64,000 nucleotides of DNA from Pegoplata infirma (lineage: Eukaryota > Arthropoda > Insecta > Diptera > Anthomyiidae): the NCBI GenBank assembly GCA_963921195.1, contig OY992538.1, positions 80,686,093-80,750,092 on the forward strand. The letters are read 5' to 3'. Position numbers and translations under genes: made by a program. Position 1 is the stretch's first letter. Every line of letters begins with the position of its first letter. Shown here in pieces: positions 1-8,744 of this stretch. Below the pieces are notes generated by a model. That model worked only from the letters and a program-made list of their open reading frames with translations, searched no databases and was not told the DNA's origin.

Positions 1-880
1 TGATTTTTTTGTTTAATTTTATTTTTTAGTTTAGTTTAGAGAACAATTCACACAACCAGATAAAAAAAAATGTCGAGAAAAAGAATTGACAAATTTGTCA
101 CTTTTTTCTATTTGACATTTTTATTTATTTTTTTTTCTTCTTATTTTAACCCCACATACAAGTGGTTGATTGTGTTATAAAAATAAAAGAAATAAAATTT
201 TTACACAATGAGGAAAAAGTATACAAACTTGTGAATAAAATAGAAATTGGGGAGTAGAGAAAAAAACTAAAGCGATATAGAAAAAAATTAAAGTTATATA
301 GAGTAGCTTCTACACAGAAAAAAAAAATTAATTAAAAAATTCGTAGATTTAATTACAAAATTAATTAAATTCGGACCTATCACTAAAATGTTTGTATGTC
401 ATTAATTGAAAATAAATGAATATTTATTTAATTAAAAACTTAATACTATAGATTAAAAAATTTAATTACAATTTAAAAAAAAAATAAAATAAAGTTTTAA
501 TTTAAAACATTTTAGAAACAATTAAAATTTTCAATTCTATAAATTAAAAAAATAAATTAAAAACAATACTTTTTTTTTAAATAAATAATTTAAAAAAACA
601 CTTTTTTTAAATAAATAGTATAAAAAAAATGTTTCTTCAAACTTTACCAAATATAGTTATGCTGTAAGGACAAAGTCACTAAGACAATTTTATAAAGTTG
701 ATTATAATCCTTTTATATACATACACATAAAACTATAAACAAAATGAGAATTCAAAAAACTATAAGAGATATTAAAAAAAACTTTCAACAAACTGTTTAT
801 TTTTTGTATGTATTACAATGCAAGAAAAAAACACACACGGAAAACAAAAAACAAAAAAAAAACAAGTTAGAAAATTATAG
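1..880. other. AT-rich low-complexity DNA, no gene
   Basis: Long A, T and TTAATTAAA runs and no supportable reading frame. From about 312 the sequence starts CACAGAAAAAAAAAA, and the part around 620-690 resembles 25400-25460 (the 'aactttaccaaatatagttatg' versus 'aacttttgccaaatatattt' stretch), so much of this is probably a diverged copy of the CACAGAAAAAA-ended repeat seen at 23429-25594. The other end of that copy cannot be placed with confidence. Confidence 0.5.
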
Positions 881-1340
881 TTGGTCAAGACCGACCATAT
901 AATACCCTACACCAGAGTTTCCCGGAAAATGGGTCCGATGGGCCGATTAGATCTATATTTTGTCAAATCTTTAATACGTGTAAAAAACACTCATAAATCA
1001 AATTTGAGTGAAATAGTAGAAGCCTATTTCACTCAAATTTTGTTGACAATAAACCGCTTTAACTGAATATCGGACGAAATTTTCACAAGGGGCCTTAGTC
1101 CAAAACTGGTCCGATGATTATCAGATTTGATAAGGTTATTTAAGTACGCGTTTAACATACACAAACAAAATTTTAATTAAATATTTTCTATTTTCATGAA
1201 ATTTGAGATATTTATGTGAAAATCGGGAAGGTGGTTTGTATGGGGACTAAAAGAAGAACTGGTCCGATTTCTTTAAAATTCGGAATGGTGATTTGTGAAG
1301 ACAAAACACGTTTACCTGCCAAATTTCGAAAAGATACCTA
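881..1340 (+). repeat. Dispersed fly repeat, 'accgaccatataataccc' type
   Basis: The segment begins GGTCAAGACCGACCATATAA followed by TACCCTACACC, a signature I recognise as a high-copy dispersed repeat of higher flies. It contains an imperfect hairpin around 995-1040 (TTTGAGTGAAATAG against CTATTTCACTCAAA). The 61-codon reading frame inside it has no family resemblance and is not treated as a gene. The LINE 3' end abuts it at 1341, so it is probably the LINE target. Family membership is from memory and would need a repeat library to confirm. Confidence 0.45.
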
Positions 1341-1371
1341 TTAGTAGTAGTAGTAGTAGTAATTCTTTATT
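1341..1371 (-). promoter_or_regulatory. LINE 3' end: AATAAAG signal and (TAC)n tail
   Basis: Read on the minus strand, AATAAAG (1371-1365) is followed by AATT and then a run of ACT/TAC triplets (1360-1341). A short simple-repeat tail instead of poly(A) is common in several LINE clades and would mark the site where target-primed reverse transcription starts. Confidence 0.7.
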
Positions 1372-1509
1372 TGGTATTAATTTTTGTTTTTTTTTTAAAA
1401 CGTTATCAAAAATATCTTAAAGAATATACGGCTGTGACTATGTCGTTAGCCGGAAAAAAGAGTTTAACATTAAACATATAATTTGATTTTACATAATATT
1501 GTTTTTTTT

Positions 1510-3426
1510 TCAATTATTATATTCAAATATAAGAGTTTTTCGATAAGCTAAAGCATTGATAATGTATTGTATTAGATTCTGCCAATTGTTTTCTCCATTT
1601 AATTTTCTTATTATTTCATCATCTGATAGAGTTATCTTACCAAACCAATTTAACCTGAAATTATTTAAAATTGGGCATTTTCCAATAAAATGTTGGATGT
1701 TTTCAATTTGCTTTAAATTGCACAAAGAGCAAATTTTATTAGTTCTTCTTGAGTGCCGGGAGCCATTTAGTTCTATCAAATCGCACCGAGCTTTAAAAAT
1801 CCACATTATGCTAGTTTGGGTGTGATTACCATTAAAATAAAAATGTCCTACCGTTGGATTTGTATTCTTATAAAAGGATTCCGTTTGTTCCCATCCACGT
1901 AGATGATTTAAATAGTTTTTTAATCTTAAAGAATTAATAAGCAGTGTTTTAGTTTGGTTCCACTCACGTTCTGTCATATTTGGTGTTAATTGGATATGGT
2001 ACTCTTGACCCAATGTGTTTAAACAGTTCGCCCATGATATATTATGGGTCAGAGCCATTATGCTTAAAAAATTAGGGAGCCGTTCGCCAGTATACTGAAA
2101 GAGCGTTCGAGATATATAACGCAAATGTAAGTCAAGAGTAAATAAGTGGCCATCTTCCATACCTGACTCTAAGAAAAGTGCATAATTCGGTGTGAATTTT
2201 GGTAAATTAATGACACGCTTAATAAAATATCTTTGTAGGCAATCAACTTCATCAAAATGCGAATGTCCCCATATTTGGGCTCCATACGATTGTATGGAAC
2301 GACAAACTGCATTATAAAGGTGGGTTTTAGTTTTAAACGATATGTTCTTTTTCCCCAAAAAATTGCTCCAAGTCGAGTTTAGGCAGTTTTTTGCAGAACT
2401 AAATCTCTTCGCTACATGTTTCGTAAAGACACATTTTGGAGTTAGAATCATGCCAAGATAACAGTATTCGTTGACTATTTCAATATCCTCCCCTTTAAAT
2501 ACCCATTTTTCATGATTTGCCAGCCGTCCGCCATTTCGAAATACCATTATTTTAGACTTCGCCAAATTTACTTCCAAGTTCCAGTGATTACAGTAAGTTT
2601 CCAGATTCTTTATCATCTTCTGTAGCACATGTACTTCATCAGATATCAGAACAATATCGTCCGCGTATAACAAAAGTCTAATATTTAAGTTACCAACTTG
2701 TAAACCACCTTCAAGATGCTCATGGAGATCATTAATGTGTAACGAAAAAAGCAAAGGGGATAATATGCACCCTTGTTTAACACCTGAAGCAGTTTCGAAC
2801 TTTTCTGATAGTTCTTGACCATTCCACACTGTTGAATATGTTTCATTGTATACACTTTCAATAAAACGTACCATTTTCGTTGATACTCCCATAGCATGCA
2901 ACTTAAAGACAAGCGATTTTCTAACAACCTTATCAAAAGCCGCTTTGAAGTCGACAAAAAATGCGTAAACTTTTTTTCCGTTCGTAAACTTCAGGTGCAC
3001 AATGGTGGTTAAATTATAAATATTGTCAACTGTGGAATATTCTTTTCTGAATCCGGCCTGGTATTCGCAGAGAATGTTGTGCTGATAGGCCCAACAATAC
3101 ATTCGTTCCGTTATAATACCCATTAGTACCTTAGCTATGGTGTTCATAAAAGAGATTCCTCTATAGTTGCTTGTTTGATTAATATCCCCTTTTTTAAAAA
3201 TAGGGAATATTACACTTGTCGTGAAAGTTTTATCTGCATGATAATTATTAAAAAGAACATTATATGCTTTTGCCATTTCACAAATTAACTCATGAGGAGC
3301 ATTTTTAAAAAATTCGTAGGGAATCCTATCTTCTCCTGGGGCTTTTCCTGTTTTTGCCTTTGCTAAAACTTTATATATTTCCGATGTTGTAATACTGTTA
3401 TCCAAGAATCTATCTTCTTGGTACAT
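1510..3426 (-). CDS. LINE ORF2, reverse-transcriptase part (3' of a frameshift)
   Basis: 638 codons encoding the polymerase half of ORF2. Motifs in order: TGKAPGEDRIPYEFF (about residue 27), NYRGIS (about 87), the AGFR block (about 125), FVDFKAAFDKV (motif A, about 157), GVKQGCILSPLLF (motif B), YADDIVLIS (motif C, catalytic aspartates present), NLEVNLAKSK, and YLGMILT. Near the C terminus is a finger CSLC-x9-HFIGKC (CX2C-X9-HX4C). The protein would copy the element RNA at the nick made by the endonuclease. The first Met is not a real start: the frame is open upstream and overlaps the end of the endonuclease frame (3410-3426), so one indel near the GCGCGC tract at about 3431-3436 separated two halves of one protein. 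No RNase H block is seen. Function is certain, clade is not. Confidence 0.93.
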   Translation of the reverse strand: MYQEDRFLDNSITTSEIYKVLAKAKTGKAPGEDRIPYEFFKNAPHELICEMAKAYNVLFNNYHADKTFTTSVIFPIFKKGDINQTSNYRGISFMNTIAKVLMGIITERMYCWAYQHNILCEYQAGFRKEYSTVDNIYNLTTIVHLKFTNGKKVYAFFVDFKAAFDKVVRKSLVFKLHAMGVSTKMVRFIESVYNETYSTVWNGQELSEKFETASGVKQGCILSPLLFSLHINDLHEHLEGGLQVGNLNIRLLLYADDIVLISDEVHVLQKMIKNLETYCNHWNLEVNLAKSKIMVFRNGGRLANHEKWVFKGEDIEIVNEYCYLGMILTPKCVFTKHVAKRFSSAKNCLNSTWSNFLGKKNISFKTKTHLYNAVCRSIQSYGAQIWGHSHFDEVDCLQRYFIKRVINLPKFTPNYALFLESGMEDGHLFTLDLHLRYISRTLFQYTGERLPNFLSIMALTHNISWANCLNTLGQEYHIQLTPNMTEREWNQTKTLLINSLRLKNYLNHLRGWEQTESFYKNTNPTVGHFYFNGNHTQTSIMWIFKARCDLIELNGSRHSRRTNKICSLCNLKQIENIQHFIGKCPILNNFRLNWFGKITLSDDEIIRKLNGENNWQNLIQYIINALAYRKTLIFEYNN

Positions 3427-4810
3427 ATGCGCGCTGAATATCTTTGGATATTTGCAATGGGTTAAGTAGGTTCATGAAATAGGTTTTAAAATTAGACGAA
3501 GATATATTTGGTAGTTCCGGATCATTTTTATCCCGTATCTCATTTGCAATCTTCCACCACGATTTACTATCATTTACTTTATTCAGTTTCACTTCCAGTT
3601 CCATATAGTACTTGTTTCTTCTTTCATTACAAACTATTTTGAAATTTTCATTTGCCTTTAAGTATTTTCTTTTTGATTCGATGTCCAAATGTTGTTTATA
3701 TTCTTTTAATAACCCGAATGAAATGTCTCTAGCTTTTTTACATTGCCAGTCAAACCATTTATTTTTTGCTACAAAACCTTTATTTAAATTATTATGAGTT
3801 GTTGATTTTTTAATAATATTCACTATATCCTCCAAATTTATCAAATCTTTTTGATCCTTTAAAATTCTCAGATTAGCTAGAACTTTTTGGTTATAGTGTC
3901 CCTTTAAATTATTATTCCAATGTAACTTTGGAAGCAATTGTTGTGTTCCATTAGGGATATTTTTAAGCCTTACTTTTAAATTTAAACACAACGGCATATG
4001 GTCCGACCAAATTTGCTCTCCTATCGTAAAACTTTCAACTAATCCTAGCAGATCATATGACACAGCACAAATATCATTAACTGACTCTCCGACACCATTC
4101 ATAAATGTAAAATTCCCACACTCATCTCCTTTAGTTGCACCATTTAAAACTATTAACCCAAAATCTTCACAAAACTCTATGAGTGTTCTCCCTTTAGCAT
4201 TTACTTCGGAGTCTTTTGAATTTCTTTTACCAGAACTTGCATGAAACAGATTAATTAAATTGTCGTCTGCTTCGGCTTGCAGGTCACCAATACGAACGTT
4301 TAGATCACCAATAACCACCGCATTCATAGGGCTGTTTTCCGTAAAATATTTTTCCACCACATTGAAATCAGACTCCCATTCGGCCCCCCTGATATATAAA
4401 GGAGCAATTAAAACCTCTGTGTCATTTATTTTGATACTCATTATATCCATGCTATTTTGACGAATAAATATACATTTCATTAACGAAGTATTTATGTTTT
4501 TGTTTGTGCCATACATACAACCTCCTACTGCTCTTCCAAATCTGCTGTTTCTAGTTGCTGGTTTCCAATAAGTATTTAAATGTTTAAAATATTTTTTGAA
4601 CTGTTCTATCTTTTCCTCAGCTAAATGAGTTTCTAATAAGATAACTATATCAAAAGAATTTATGAAATTGAAAAAATCAGCTTTAAATTGTTTGTTTTCT
4701 AACCCGTGTATATTGTACGATAAAATTTTAAGCTGTTTATATTCTATTGTTTCTTTTTCATTATCAATGCTTTTGTTTATATTAGGTTTTTTTAAATAAG
4801 AGAATTTTAG
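3410..4810 (-). CDS. LINE ORF2, APE endonuclease part (5' half, reached by -1 frameshift)
   Basis: The frame is open from 4810, the last base of the slippery heptamer, to a stop at 3410-3412; there is no ATG before the first catalytic motif. From the frameshift point the protein begins LKFSYLKKPN and reaches the endonuclease motif LSYNIHGLEN after about 29 residues, followed by LLETHL, APLYIRG, VVIGDLNVRIGD and WSDHMPLCL. These match the N, E, D-x-N and S-D-H catalytic blocks of the exonuclease/endonuclease/phosphatase fold of LINEs; all key residues are present. It would nick target DNA to prime reverse transcription. An internal ATG at 4516 would skip the first two catalytic motifs, so it is not a sensible start. 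The frame ends early because of the indel shared with the downstream polymerase half. Confidence 0.9.
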   Translation of the reverse strand, partial: LKFSYLKKPNINKSIDNEKETIEYKQLKILSYNIHGLENKQFKADFFNFINSFDIVILLETHLAEEKIEQFKKYFKHLNTYWKPATRNSRFGRAVGGCMYGTNKNINTSLMKCIFIRQNSMDIMSIKINDTEVLIAPLYIRGAEWESDFNVVEKYFTENSPMNAVVIGDLNVRIGDLQAEADDNLINLFHASSGKRNSKDSEVNAKGRTLIEFCEDFGLIVLNGATKGDECGNFTFMNGVGESVNDICAVSYDLLGLVESFTIGEQIWSDHMPLCLNLKVRLKNIPNGTQQLLPKLHWNNNLKGHYNQKVLANLRILKDQKDLINLEDIVNIIKKSTTHNNLNKGFVAKNKWFDWQCKKARDISFGLLKEYKQHLDIESKRKYLKANENFKIVCNERRNKYYMELEVKLNKVNDSKSWWKIANEIRDKNDPELPNISSSNFKTYFMNLLNPLQISKDIQRAYVPRR

Positions 4811-5619
4811 TTTTTTGATTTTATTTTTGTTAGTAAACTATCATAACTTATATCTATTTTGGATGCCTCCTCACCATATGTTGCCTTTAAAATAGTTTCA
4901 CCACTTTCTTTGTCGCCTACTAGAACCTGCTTGTTGTCCCAGCGTAACCACTCGTCTCCAACTCTTATTTTATCGTTCCGGACCAGAATTCGCTTTGTTT
5001 TATTTACATCCAGTATCTCGTTTTTTAATTGAAGCATAATTTTTTTCCTCTGTAGACGTTCGCAATTTAAATCAATTTCAATAAATACCGAAGAGCCGCT
5101 AAGATTTTTAGTAAATTTTAAAACATCTGCCACCATTTTTTCAGTTTTTAGCTCTGCTTTTACTACCATTTTATCGTCCTTTTCAAAAATCTTCTTTGCA
5201 GTAACGATTTCAACCACTGGCTTTATTTTCATAGTGTCTTTAAATAATTGTTGCACTGCTTTGTAAACTGATTGTTGAGTTTCGATCCCTCGTATTATAA
5301 CATTCTTTCGCTTCACAGTATCCTCCAGATGCAATAATCTTCGCTCTGTTAGCTCTTTGGACTCTTCTAGTGATTTTATTTTTTCTTTCAATATTTCATT
5401 TTCCGTTGAAAGGTTATTAAATTTATCTGAAACATCTTCAATTTTTGAGTCTATTTTATCAAAGTCATCTTTAGTAGGTAATAATTTTAGTTTCTCATCG
5501 ATAGTTTTAGCTATTGATCCTTGCATCAACGCCAAAAGATCATTTACAGCCATATCCCCCACTTTCTCCCCACCAGCACCAATTTCTGGCGACGCTTCTG
5601 AACATTTCCTCTTCGACAT
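4807..5619 (-). CDS. LINE ORF1, coiled-coil / RRM-like RNA-binding protein
   Basis: 270 codons. Residues about 45-115 form a heptad-rich, charged coiled coil (KIDSKIEDVSDKFNNL onward). This is followed by an RRM-like segment starting KRKNVIIRGIE (about 108), and a basic C-terminal domain with KKIMLQLKNEIL and a WLRW motif. This is the architecture of L1-type ORF1 proteins, which trimerise and coat the element RNA. The start is supported by the context CCAAAATG, close to the fly translation-start consensus (C/A-A-A-A/C-ATG). There is no CCHC knuckle, unlike Jockey or I-element ORF1. The frame is intact. The stop TAA directly follows an A-AAA-AAC heptamer in the zero frame, which links it to ORF2. 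The role is inferred from architecture; I did not compare sequences. Confidence 0.85.
   Translation of the reverse strand: MSKRKCSEASPEIGAGGEKVGDMAVNDLLALMQGSIAKTIDEKLKLLPTKDDFDKIDSKIEDVSDKFNNLSTENEILKEKIKSLEESKELTERRLLHLEDTVKRKNVIIRGIETQQSVYKAVQQLFKDTMKIKPVVEIVTAKKIFEKDDKMVVKAELKTEKMVADVLKFTKNLSGSSVFIEIDLNCERLQRKKIMLQLKNEILDVNKTKRILVRNDKIRVGDEWLRWDNKQVLVGDKESGETILKATYGEEASKIDISYDSLLTKIKSKN
4810..4816 (-). promoter_or_regulatory. A-AAA-AAC -1 ribosomal slippery heptamer at the ORF1 stop
   Basis: On the minus strand ORF1 ends TCA AAA AAC TAA. The heptamer A-AAA-AAC lies in the X-XXY-YYZ phase required for -1 slippage, and the -1 frame (CTA AAA TTC...) is exactly the ORF2 frame and stays open into the endonuclease domain. 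The downstream RNA is A/U-rich and I see no clear pseudoknot; the adjacent stop codon could itself promote slippage. Confidence 0.7.
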
Positions 5620-5825
5620 TTTGGGCAGGATACACAGAAAACTATCGTATGATACTCGACGATGGTTAGCACAATAACGCCACCTAGTGGACAGTATCAG
5701 AACTATAAACAGATTACACGATCAACAGGATACACAACAATACCACCTAGTGATCAATAGCAGAACTAACTTCGACAACTTATACGATCAACGTCGATAA
5801 CGCCATCTAGTGGTCAGTAGTATAA
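5620..5825 (-). promoter_or_regulatory. LINE 5' UTR: about three 62-bp monomers with CTCF-like sites
   Basis: Three related units each contain a CNCCAYCTAGTGR core followed by an AGTAT or AATAG segment: cores at 5678-5690, 5741-5753 and 5801-5813, spaced 63 and 60 bp. ACGATCAAC and AGAACTA blocks recur between them. On the minus strand cores one and three read CCACTAGGTGGCG and CCACTAGATGGCG, fitting the CTCF core CCASYAGRKGGC; the middle one has two mismatches. Tandem 5' monomers act as internal promoters in several LINEs, so this is the likely promoter. Confidence 0.65.
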
Positions 5826-6069
5826 CCAAAATTGACTCACAGTACACGGAGTTGCATTTACGTTGACAAAGAAAACATGAATGTTGCTAGCGATTATGTT
5901 TTTTTGTTTGCAACAATAAACAATAAAGAGACGATTATTGCAGTTTTTATTTATTTGCTTATATTGTTTATTTTCGTTTATGTTTCTTTTTTAGAAATTA
6001 ATTTAGTTTTTTTTATACAAAAAACAAATTATTTACAGACACCTTTACACTCAGAGCACAGTCTTTAAC
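5826..6069. other. No recognisable feature
   Basis: AT-rich DNA immediately upstream of the LINE. A short open frame here is T-rich and hydrophobic by composition only. This should hold the LINE target flank, but I could not match it to the sequence left of 1341. Confidence 0.4.
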
Positions 6070-6450
6070 ACAAAATTAAGCTTTAGCTTGTTTAAAAGTT
6101 TTTCTAACGCTTTTTTCTTAGCAAAAGTCAATTTATTTTAAGAGCTTGTAACAAACACGTCTATACACACCAATAATTTCTCTCTTTATCTTCCAGTACG
6201 ACAAAGTCTAAAAAATTTTAAAATTGCTAAATTTTTTGCTTTTTAACGCTTTAATAATGCTTTAACGAAGCGTTCTCAAATCACCATTATAAATGTCTTT
6301 AAAAACGCTTTATATAAACCGTTTAACGGTGTTATCATTAGGACTATCTGAAAGCGCTCTGAGGATGGTTTTCCGTATGATCTGAAAGCATTCGTACTAC
6401 CATGCAGAGCGCTTTAAATGCGTTTTTACGGTTGTATTTTTCTACCTGGG
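6070..6450 (-). mobile_element. TIR-element end of the CCCAGNNAGAAAAATACAA family
   Basis: The right edge (6450) reads on the minus strand CCCAGGTAGAAAAATACAAC, matching the left end at 17682 (CCCAGTCAGAAAAATACAAT). Inside are several GAAAGCGCTC, AAAGCG and AACGCTTT subterminal motifs shared with 17690-17890 and 19015-19205. No opposite terminus or coding sequence was found, so this is a truncated, non-autonomous relative. Confidence 0.6.
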
Positions 6451-6559
6451 AAGTAAAATAATTAGTTAATTAAAACTTTTGAAATGTAACTTGTTTTTAC
6501 TAAAACTTAAAAATTGCGTAATTTTTATTAAGTTTTTAAGTACTTTTTAAGTTAATTGA

Positions 6560-6742
6560 ATTGTAAAGATTAAAAACTGCAAGTGCTAGAAGATATTATT
6601 ACTTAGAGGTGCTTTTATAACATATTACTCAGAAGTAGTTACTTTTGGGCTTAAAATAATGTTAATGGTAATGGGTACTCATTATAAATAATGTACTTGG
6701 TAATGATTACTTTTCACAACTCATTACCATGTTTTTGCTGGG
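6560..6742 (-). repeat. GGTAATG-rich repeat with CCCAGCAAAA end
   Basis: The segment ends at 6742 with CCCAGCAAAAACATGGTAAT on the minus strand and contains ATGGTAATGGGTACTCATT-like inverted motifs. The same terminus occurs at 12005 and 12736. This is probably one end of a related MITE; the other end is unclear. Confidence 0.5.
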
Positions 6743-7226
6743 TTTCAACAAAATAACATCAATTTCAATAAAATAACATCAATATCAATTGTTAATACAA
6801 AAATGTCGATGAAATGTGCATTTTTTTAGAAAAAGTGTAATATTATACTTTGTATGTATTTACAATACAACGCTGGCCAATTTAATAGCAGTAGATGTTA
6901 ACATTTATCAAAAGGCAAGGTTTTACTCAACCATTCCTCCTCCAAAAAATACACCCCTGAAATTTAAATTTGTTTACATTTTGGAGGGTATAAAGGATTC
7001 GGCATATTCGATTTAACACTCTTAGTTGTTGTTGTAATTTATTTTTTCGACATAAAAATCTTCAAAAAAGATAAAAATTGTATTAAATAAGGACAAAAAT
7101 CATATTAAATTTAAGTTGTCCTTCAATGTTTCCCGCCAAAAGGCACCCCCTCCCCTTCCCCACAAAAAGAGAAAACGGCTTCGGCAATATTTGTTTATGT
7201 ATTTTGATACCCTCCACTCTAGTGAT
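6743..7226. repeat. Ends of fly dispersed repeats flanking the hAT insertion
   Basis: 6980-7010 (TTTTGGAGGGTATAAAGGAT onward) resembles the end of the dispersed repeat seen at 11130-11160. 7205-7226 (ATACCCTCCACTCTAGTGAT) is the start of another copy of the same family; it continues after the hAT insertion at 10283. No gene is supported here. Confidence 0.55.
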
Positions 7227-8744
7227 CATGCGCGGGTACAAGGGGGGGGAAGGGGAATTTCCCCCCCCCAGACCAAATTTCAAAAAGGAAAAAAAAAAGA
7301 AAAAAAAGAAAGGAAAAGAAAAAGAAAAAAAAAAAGAAAAGAAAGAAAAAGAAGAAAAAAGAAAGAAGGAAATTTTCTAAAAAATTTTCCGAAGGAAAAA
7401 AATCTCGAAATCAAAAACTTTTCATAGAAAAATCTGAAAATTTTTATTGGAAAAATTTGAAAAATTTTTAAAAGAAAAATGTGAAAAATGTTTCTACGGA
7501 AGAACGGTATCAAAATGTCGCCGAATCTGAGACTCTTTCGATAGGGGAAAGGTCTAAGAATCTGAGACTTTTTCTATAGGAAAAAGGTCTCAGAATCTCT
7601 GAATTTGAGACTTATTTTAAGGATAAAGGTCTCAAAATCTGAATCTTTTTTAAAAAGAAAAACGTCTCAAAGTATGAGACTTACTCAATTGGAAGAAGGT
7701 CGCACAATCTGTGACTTTTTCTATATATAAGGTCTCAGAATTTCAAAATTTTAGACTTATTCTATAGGAAAATTTTATCAGAATCTGACACTTTTTCTTT
7801 GGGAAGCAGGTCTCAGAATCTATGAAATTTTCTATAGGAAATAGGTCTCAAAATCTGAGACGTTTTCATTAGAAAAAATGTCTTTTTTTATTTATGAAAA
7901 AGGTTTTAGCATCTATGACTTTTTCTATCGGAAAAACGTTTCAGAATCTGTGACTTTTTCTTTTAGAAAGGGTCTCATAATCTTAGACTTTGTCTAAAGA
8001 AAATAATAATCTTTGAATCAGAATGTTATACTTTTTCTGAAGGAAAAAGTTCTTACAATCAGACTTTTTATAAAGGAAAAATTTCTCAGAATCTGTCGCT
8101 TTTTCTTTAGGGGGAAAAAGTGCCAGAATTTGATACTTTTTCATTTAAGAAAAAGCTCTCAGAATATGAGACCTTTTCTATGGGAAAAAGGTCTGAAAGT
8201 CTGAGACTTTTCCTTTGGAATAAGATCTCAGAATCTTAGACTTTTTCTATAGAATCTGAGATTTTTTCTATAGAAAAAAGGTCTGTGACTTTCTCTATAG
8301 AAAAATGTCTCAGAATCTGAAATTTTTTCAGTACGAACAAATCTAATAATCTGAGACCTTTTCTATAGGAAAAATATCTCAAAAATGCTATAAAATATGA
8401 GACTTTTTCTACAGTAAAATTTCTCAGAATCTGATACTTTTTCTGTGGGAAAAAGTTCTTAGAATCCAAAAATTTTTCTATACGAAAAATGTCTCCGAAT
8501 CTGAGAAGAACGCTTAGATTCTGAGACATTTGCCCTATAAAAAATAATTTTTTCATCATCTGATATTTTCTATGTAAGACGAAGTTGTTCTATTGAAAAA
8601 TTCTCAGATTTAGAAAAAACAAAAAAAAAATAAAATTTTTATACGAAATACATACGATCATGGAAAACAAACCTCCTTCGGCAAAAACTAATAAATTTTA
8701 TAATTTTATAGCTTTCCCATCACTTTTTTTTGCAAATGACACGT

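Larger units (their letters stand above)
1341..5825 (-). mobile_element. APE-type LINE (non-LTR retrotransposon), nearly full length
   Basis: On the minus strand the order is 5' monomers (5825-5620), ORF1 (5619-4807), ORF2 endonuclease part (4810-3410), ORF2 reverse-transcriptase part (3426-1510), a 3' UTR, an AATAAAG signal and a (TAC)n tail ending at 1341. It carries apurinic-type endonuclease and reverse-transcriptase motifs, no visible RNase H, and a C-terminal CCHC finger. ORF1 is a coiled-coil plus RRM-like protein. I cannot assign a clade reliably; the NYRGIS motif and non-poly(A) tail argue against a simple Jockey element. The exact 5' end and target duplication could not be found. 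A single frameshift in ORF2 makes this copy defective, but the otherwise open frames suggest a fairly recent insertion. Confidence 0.9.

Noticed and set aside
3410..3436. A programmed frameshift between endonuclease and RT parts
   Set aside because: The shift is in the middle of one protein in other LINEs, there is no slippery heptamer in phase, and a GCGCGC indel is a simpler explanation.
7116..7513. Lys/Glu/Arg-rich and Phe-rich open frames
   Set aside because: Produced by GAAAA/CTTTT tracts of the hAT end; no domain and no codon logic.
8236..8559. 107-codon frame that occurs identically at 15779-16102 and might be taken for a conserved gene
   Set aside because: It is the same hairpin-unit repeat in two transposon copies; the translation is low complexity and the identity is copy identity, not protein selection.
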